From: Edaphochlamys debaryana | Lineage: Eukaryota > Chlorophyta > Chlorophyceae > Chlamydomonadales | Assembly: GCA_016858145.1 (NCBI GenBank) | Contig: JAEHOE010000151.1 | Location: 124,001-188,000, forward strand | DNA: 64,000 bases | Direction of reading: 5' to 3' | Shown here: in pieces, positions 59,534 to 64,000 of the stretch | Layout of the letters: each line of letters starts with the position of its first letter | Numbering within the stretch: position 1 is the first letter of the stretch | Position numbers and translations under genes: made by a program | The notes under the pieces: model-generated | What the model saw: only the letters and a program-made list of their open reading frames with translations | Told to the model about the DNA's origin: nothing | The model's database searches: none

Positions 59534-61866
59534 TCACCGCTTGGGCATGTGGCTCTTGCGGTTGCCTTGCACCTCCCCGGCCCCCTCAACGTCTACGGGG
59601 TGCAGCAGGCTCATGGCCGCGTCGTCTGCGAGCATGGAGCCTCGTCGCACGGACGGGTGTGCCACGCCGCCCACTATGGAGAGGGTCGAGTCCTTCTCCT
59701 TGACCAGGCGGTTGAGGTCCGCCATGGTCACGTCCAGGTCCTTGGTGGCGTGCAGCAGGAAGGTGCCGCCCACGATGGTCACGAAGCCGCAGCCCTCGGT
59801 CATCACCTGGGTCACGCTCTGGACGTCCTGGGGGCGGAAAGTGGAGACGGGGGAAGGAGGAGGGGCGCATACGTAGTTTACATGGTGGCGGATGCCGGGG
59901 TACGTGGAGCGGCAGGGGAGGACTAGTCATGGGAATGAAGGGACCGCTGGGTGAAACGGGTGGGGCTGAAGTCTGTATGTACATGTGGATGAAAGGGGTT
60001 TGACTCTTGGTTGTGGGTGGACTCGTCATGGGAAGAAGACAGGGGCACCGCCCTGGCGTGTAATCTATGCAGAGCATGCACAGGGTTCGGTGCGCCCCGA
60101 GTCCACCATGTATGTTTGCTCCCAGAGAGCTGCAAAGCCCGACTGCATTGATTGAGGCGCGGAGAGAGACAGCCGGCGGGCGCTGCTTGGCGACGCAGTA
60201 CGCACCCTGAACATGATGATGGACGCCAGGATTGTGAGCAGCGTGAACATGACGTAGTACACGGGCGACACGATGGCCGTGTTGAAGAGGTCCAGGGCCT
60301 TGTTGAGGTAATTCATCTGGGTCATGACGCACACCACCACCACCTGAGGCCAAGGCCGAGCGGGGAGAGCAGCCGCTCCATTTGGGGTCCAGAAGGCCAC
60401 CAGGGCACTCAGTGCGTCAGCGTTTGCGTCGTGCATGCATGCGCTGCCCGCGTCTATCCCAACTTCCTTTGACACGCTGACCAGCGAACGTAGTCTTGAC
60501 CAACAAACCACTGGTACAGCCCCATCCCCACCCGGTCCCCCACCCCCGCTGCCAGTAGCTTCAGCAGACTCCTGGTCCCTGCCTCGCCACGGCATCTCCC
60601 CATGTTGGCGAATCCAAACCATCAGTCGCCGGACCGTCAACAGCTGCTTGCTGACAGCTGCCTTCTGTATGACCACCCACTGCAGTCGCCCAAGGGCCCG
60701 AGAGCCGCCAGCTCCAGCGCGCTCACCGTGATGCACACATAGGTCTCCCCAAACAGCAGCTGGTTGTCACCCTGGAACGTGAGCTTGAGGGCAATGCCCA
60801 GGGCCTGCGGTGACAGCAGTAGGCAGCTCAGTCCTTGCATCATCTTGATTGCTTTTGGGGTCCATCAAGGTCCTTGAGGACCTTAGGGTCGTCCCGGGTC
60901 GCCACCGGCACAGGACACCCATGCCATGGCGTTCATCGGCTGCTTCTGACCGCCATCGCCCGCCTACCTTGCAGCTCATGACCGACAGCGAGCCCGCCAG
61001 CGAGCATATCCCCAGGTACACGAAGATGCTGGTGGTGCCGTGCTGAGGCGCCACGTAGAAGATGAGGAAGATGATGACACAGACCGAGAACACCGCGTAC
61101 CCCAGGAAAGCTGCAGTCGAGTAAGTGAACATGGAAGGGTCAAGCATGTGGCCCCATGCTTTAGGGCTTAACCATCGAGCAGGGTGGGCCGGGTGGCTGC
61201 GTGGCAGGGCGGTGTGGCCCCTAGCCGAGGGACAGGAGGCCCAAGGAACCCTCCCTACCCACCTGGCTGCATTGCCAGCTGAAATACCTCGATGACCGAG
61301 CCTAGCTGGCGCTCAGGCGGTGCGTGGAGGACGATGGTCAGGCTCCCGGTGATGCAAAGGAGGCAACCGAGGCTGCCAAACATGTTCAGCTTCTCCTGGA
61401 GCACGATGTGTGCCAGCACAGCACTGCGCGGCAAGGCAGGCCCCTGTCAGCACCCCAGCCAGCGCAACCCCCCGCCCCCCGCCTCCACAGCCCTTGTACC
61501 TGACGATGATGCTAAGGGCTCCGAGGGGGGTCACCAAGATCGCGGGCGCAAATGCGTAGGCCGCGAAGTTGGCAGCCTCTCCCACCACCATGGACAGCAG
61601 ACCGGCCCACCATACTGGCTCCTTCAGATAGGAGAAGCCCCCCGCGCCTGTCGTGCAGCGCGCTGCGGGTCAGTTGCAAGAGTGGAAAATCCGTCGCTGC
61701 AAGCTCACGCACCGGCCCGGAGTCCCTGCGCCGCGGCAATCCGCAAGCCTCGTTTCTTGATAATGAAGCTGGCTCCAATGAATATGGAGGAGCTAATCGC
61801 TAGGGACAAGCCAATGAGTTGTTCTGTTGAGCTCGAGAGCGATGCCGTGGCCTCCGTATCCTCCAT
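59534..61866 (-). CDS. NIPA: NIPA-family magnesium transporter
   Basis: Exons 61866-61713, 61647-61500, 61423-61263, 61110-60968, 60804-60727, 60343-60206 and 59827-59534 give 371 residues. The hydrophobic segments and motifs are those of NIPA/DUF803 proteins: [24 protein letters not shown] at the N-terminus, [102 protein letters not shown] and [20 protein letters not shown]. The family has about nine membrane spans and mediates Mg2+ transport in plasma or endosomal membranes of animals and plants. The C-terminal tail of about 70 residues is hydrophilic. All GT...AG introns. Confidence 0.96.
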
Positions 61867-62482
61867 AGTTGAGGCTGGGCCTGCCGGCCCTAACGCAAGT
61901 AGGCGACAAGGCTCAGGTTTGCAAGTAGGCAGAGCTGCAGCCGCGACAAGCGCCAAATGCACCGTGCTGCACGAGAAGCTAAGCCAATGTATCGGGTGTG
62001 CAAGGTCACTATTGTGAATGAGCAACGCAGAGTGGAGTTTGGTGGCGACGACCCGACGCGGGGGAAGACGGGGGATGGTGCCGTGCGTGTCAAGGTGCCG
62101 TGCACACGGCACACGTCCACTGGTCCAGAGGCTGCCCTCTCTACCTGCCACATTAGGACGATCGATTTCTAGTTCTCCCGTGGCACAAGGGGACGGGTGA
62201 TGAGGCACGGGGAGCTTGCACTGGCCAACGTGCCGTTGGAAGACATCGTCCATGTCGCATGTCCCATGACGCCTCGCCAGCCTCTCACTCAACGGCCTCC
62301 TCAGCTCACCGCACACCTGCCTACACTCTTGGCGTCTGCAGGGCATATGGCTCTGCGCTTGTGCTCCGCTTCCCACCTGCAATTATCATGCACGGCCTGC
62401 TACTTGTACTCTACACCTGCCCATGGTGCCCCATCTGCCCGCTTAAGTCTTCTACCCCTTGCCTGAGTGCTACAGCCCTGCT
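61867..62482. other. Intergenic, NIPA promoter / taxilin 3' UTR
   Basis: No supported exon. Both flanking genes are on the minus strand. Confidence 0.4.
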
Positions 62483-63909
62483 TTAGTACAGGTCCGAGGG
62501 TAGCTCCAGCACGCGGTCGCCCTCTTTCGCCTCGCTCCCCTTCGCCCCGCCTGCCTCGCCGCCCGCCGCCTCCGCGTCTGGCCCGCCCGTTGCCGCGCTC
62601 GCCTCTCCGCTTGCGCCGCTCCCCGCCTGCTCCTCCGCTGCCCCCGTGTCCGCTGCCCCGTCCGCCCCCGACGATGAAGATGCCACCTCCCCGGCGTCCC
62701 CGCGCGCCTCCTCGGCGCCCGCGGCAGCTGCCCCGCCCGCCTTGGCCGCCTTGACCTCCGTCTGCAGCACGCGGCACAGCCCCTCCAGCCGCTCCTTCTG
62801 AGTGCGCACGCGCCGCAGCTCGTCGCCCTCGGTGCGCAGCTTGCCCGTGAGCGACTCCACCTGTGAGGCGGGGCCGGGCCGGGCCGGACAGGGAAGAGAA
62901 TCCTTAGCTTTCCGCGCCATAACGGCCCGGCGGACTCGCGTGTCTGCTGTCATGGACTGGCCTGCCTGACACGATGCTGGACACGGCCTGAACCGCTGTC
63001 CCAGCACCGCACCGCACCGGGAGTTTCCTGCGCCCGCAGACACGCAGCAAAGCTAGGCACCCCCCAGCGGGCAGCCCACCTGCTGCTTGAGCTGCAGGCG
63101 GTCCTGCACCAGCGCAACGATGGTAGAGTCGTTGGCCTCCGCCCGCTTGCGGGCCTCGTCCCGCTCCCTGGCGATGTGCGCGCGCGCCTTGGCGCTGGCC
63201 TCCATCTGCTCGCGCAGGCTCGCGAACGTCTGGGACGGGCGGACATGGCGCGGGAGGTGCAGTCAGTCCAACATACAGTTAAGCCGTCACGTGCAGGGCA
63301 CGCAGGCGACCCGAACGGTGCCGGTCGTGGCGATGTCCCACCAGTACTGCTCCCTCAGCCTGATCCCTACGTGTAGCAGGGTGCCAATGACTGCACGGCG
63401 CTTTCCAAGCTAACGCCCAGGTTAGACAAGCTCCCCTTTCTCGCCCGCACCTCGTTGCTCTTTGTGAGCGTGTCCTGGAACTCCGAGAACTTGTCCGCGT
63501 AGTGCTCCAGCTGCGGGGGCGGAGCGCGGGGGCGGCCGGCAAGGGGCCGTGAGGCGCGCGTGCGTATAAGGGGGTGTGTTCACCGGACTGCACTTGGGCT
63601 TGGCGCTGCCCCTCCGTCCCTGCCCGCTGCCCCACCTGCGTCTGCAGCTCGTCCTTAGCGGCCGAGAGCATGGCGTTGCGCTGCCGCAGCCCCTCCAGCT
63701 CCGAGAGCTGCGGCTTGAGCGCCTGGAGGGTGGACGGGACGGGCGATTGATGTGGGTCGGTGGTCAGGTGGGCTTGCCCGCAGCAGGGCTGTACCAGTTC
63801 CGCCCACAAGCCATCCAGACACCAGGCAGTCCCGTAGGCCAACATCATGCGACCTCAAAGCCCGGCCCCCGCTTACGTCCATGGCTGCGGAGTACTTGCC
63901 GTTGGCCTC
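62483..63909 (-). CDS. TXLN: Taxilin family coiled-coil protein (3' part; continues beyond the window)
   Basis: Visible exons 63909-63877, 63722-63636, 63510-63451, 63229-63080 and 62860-62483 all join in phase 0. They read EANGKYSAAMD, ALKPQLSELEGLRQRNAMLS, LEHYADKFSEFQDTLTKSNE, TFASLREQMEASAKARAHIA and VESLTGKLRTEGDELRRVRT, then KERLEGLCRVLQTE. YADKFSEFQDTLTKSNExFxxLRxEM and LEGLCRxLQTE are the conserved taxilin signatures. Taxilins bind syntaxins and the nascent-polypeptide-associated complex and act in vesicle traffic. The last about 90 residues form an Ala/Gly/Glu-rich disordered tail ending ELPSDLY. The 5' exons lie beyond position 64000. Confidence 0.9.
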
Positions 63910-64000
63910 CTGCGCACCGAGCCACACGGGAGCGTTAACGTTGGCGCTGTAAAACGTGATACGAGCTACTCACACGCTGTGATAGGCGGGCTCAGCACGC

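Overview
This is nuclear DNA of a green alga, most likely a core chlorophyte. The evidence is very high GC, genes split by many short introns (mostly about 80-300 nt, GT...AG with donors such as GTGAGT or GTGCGT), Ala/Gly/Pro-rich low-complexity insertions, a plastid-type MEP-pathway gene (DXR), and axonemal or dynein genes that imply a flagellated stage or ancestry. I see no tRNA, rRNA, CRISPR array, prokaryotic operon or intact transposon. Gene models were built by hand. Phases close to a multiple of three for every model given as an exon list, except where noted.

Layout: a coiled-coil protein (+, 0.6-2.7 kb); a low-complexity hypothetical (-, 3.5-4.4 kb); a multi-pass membrane protein (-, 5.2-6.9 kb); a zinc-finger/SAM-methyltransferase fusion (-, 7.4-10.2 kb) divergent from SART3/Prp24 (+, 10.5-16.4 kb); a UBE2G-type E2 (+, 17.1-18.4 kb); a PCxxC protein of unknown function (-, 20.3-21.0 kb); DXR (-, 21.9-26.6 kb) divergent from mitochondrial ribosomal protein mL54 (+, 26.9-28.1 kb); a SAXO-like/Hsp70 substrate-binding-domain fusion (-, 29.4-32.6 kb) divergent from a large F-box/LRR protein (+, 33.2-37.4 kb); a RING protein (-, 38.8-40.2 kb) divergent from an unknown protein (+, 41.1-42.8 kb); a repeat/zinc-finger/SIM protein followed after 115 nt by a beta-helix ORF (+, 43.5-47.9 kb); two tandem DUF3820-like acidic proteins (-, 49.4-50.3 and 51.7-54.0 kb); a RAB3GAP2 N-terminal-domain protein (-, 54.5-58.0 kb) divergent from a roadblock/LC7 dynein light chain (+, 58.4-59.2 kb); a NIPA magnesium transporter (-, 59.5-61.9 kb); and the 3' half of a taxilin (-, 62.5 kb to beyond the window).

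Most of the window is ordinary housekeeping sequence: splicing, isoprenoid synthesis, ubiquitination, mitochondrial translation, membrane traffic and cilia. Many genes are arranged as divergent pairs with only 300-500 bp between start codons. The points of interest are unusual gene structures (five GC-AG introns, a 12-nt microexon inside a RING finger, an exon whose only coding bases are ATG), domain fusions (SAXO-Hsp70, zinc finger-methyltransferase), a candidate dicistronic or alternatively spliced pair at 43.5-47.9 kb, and several families I cannot name.
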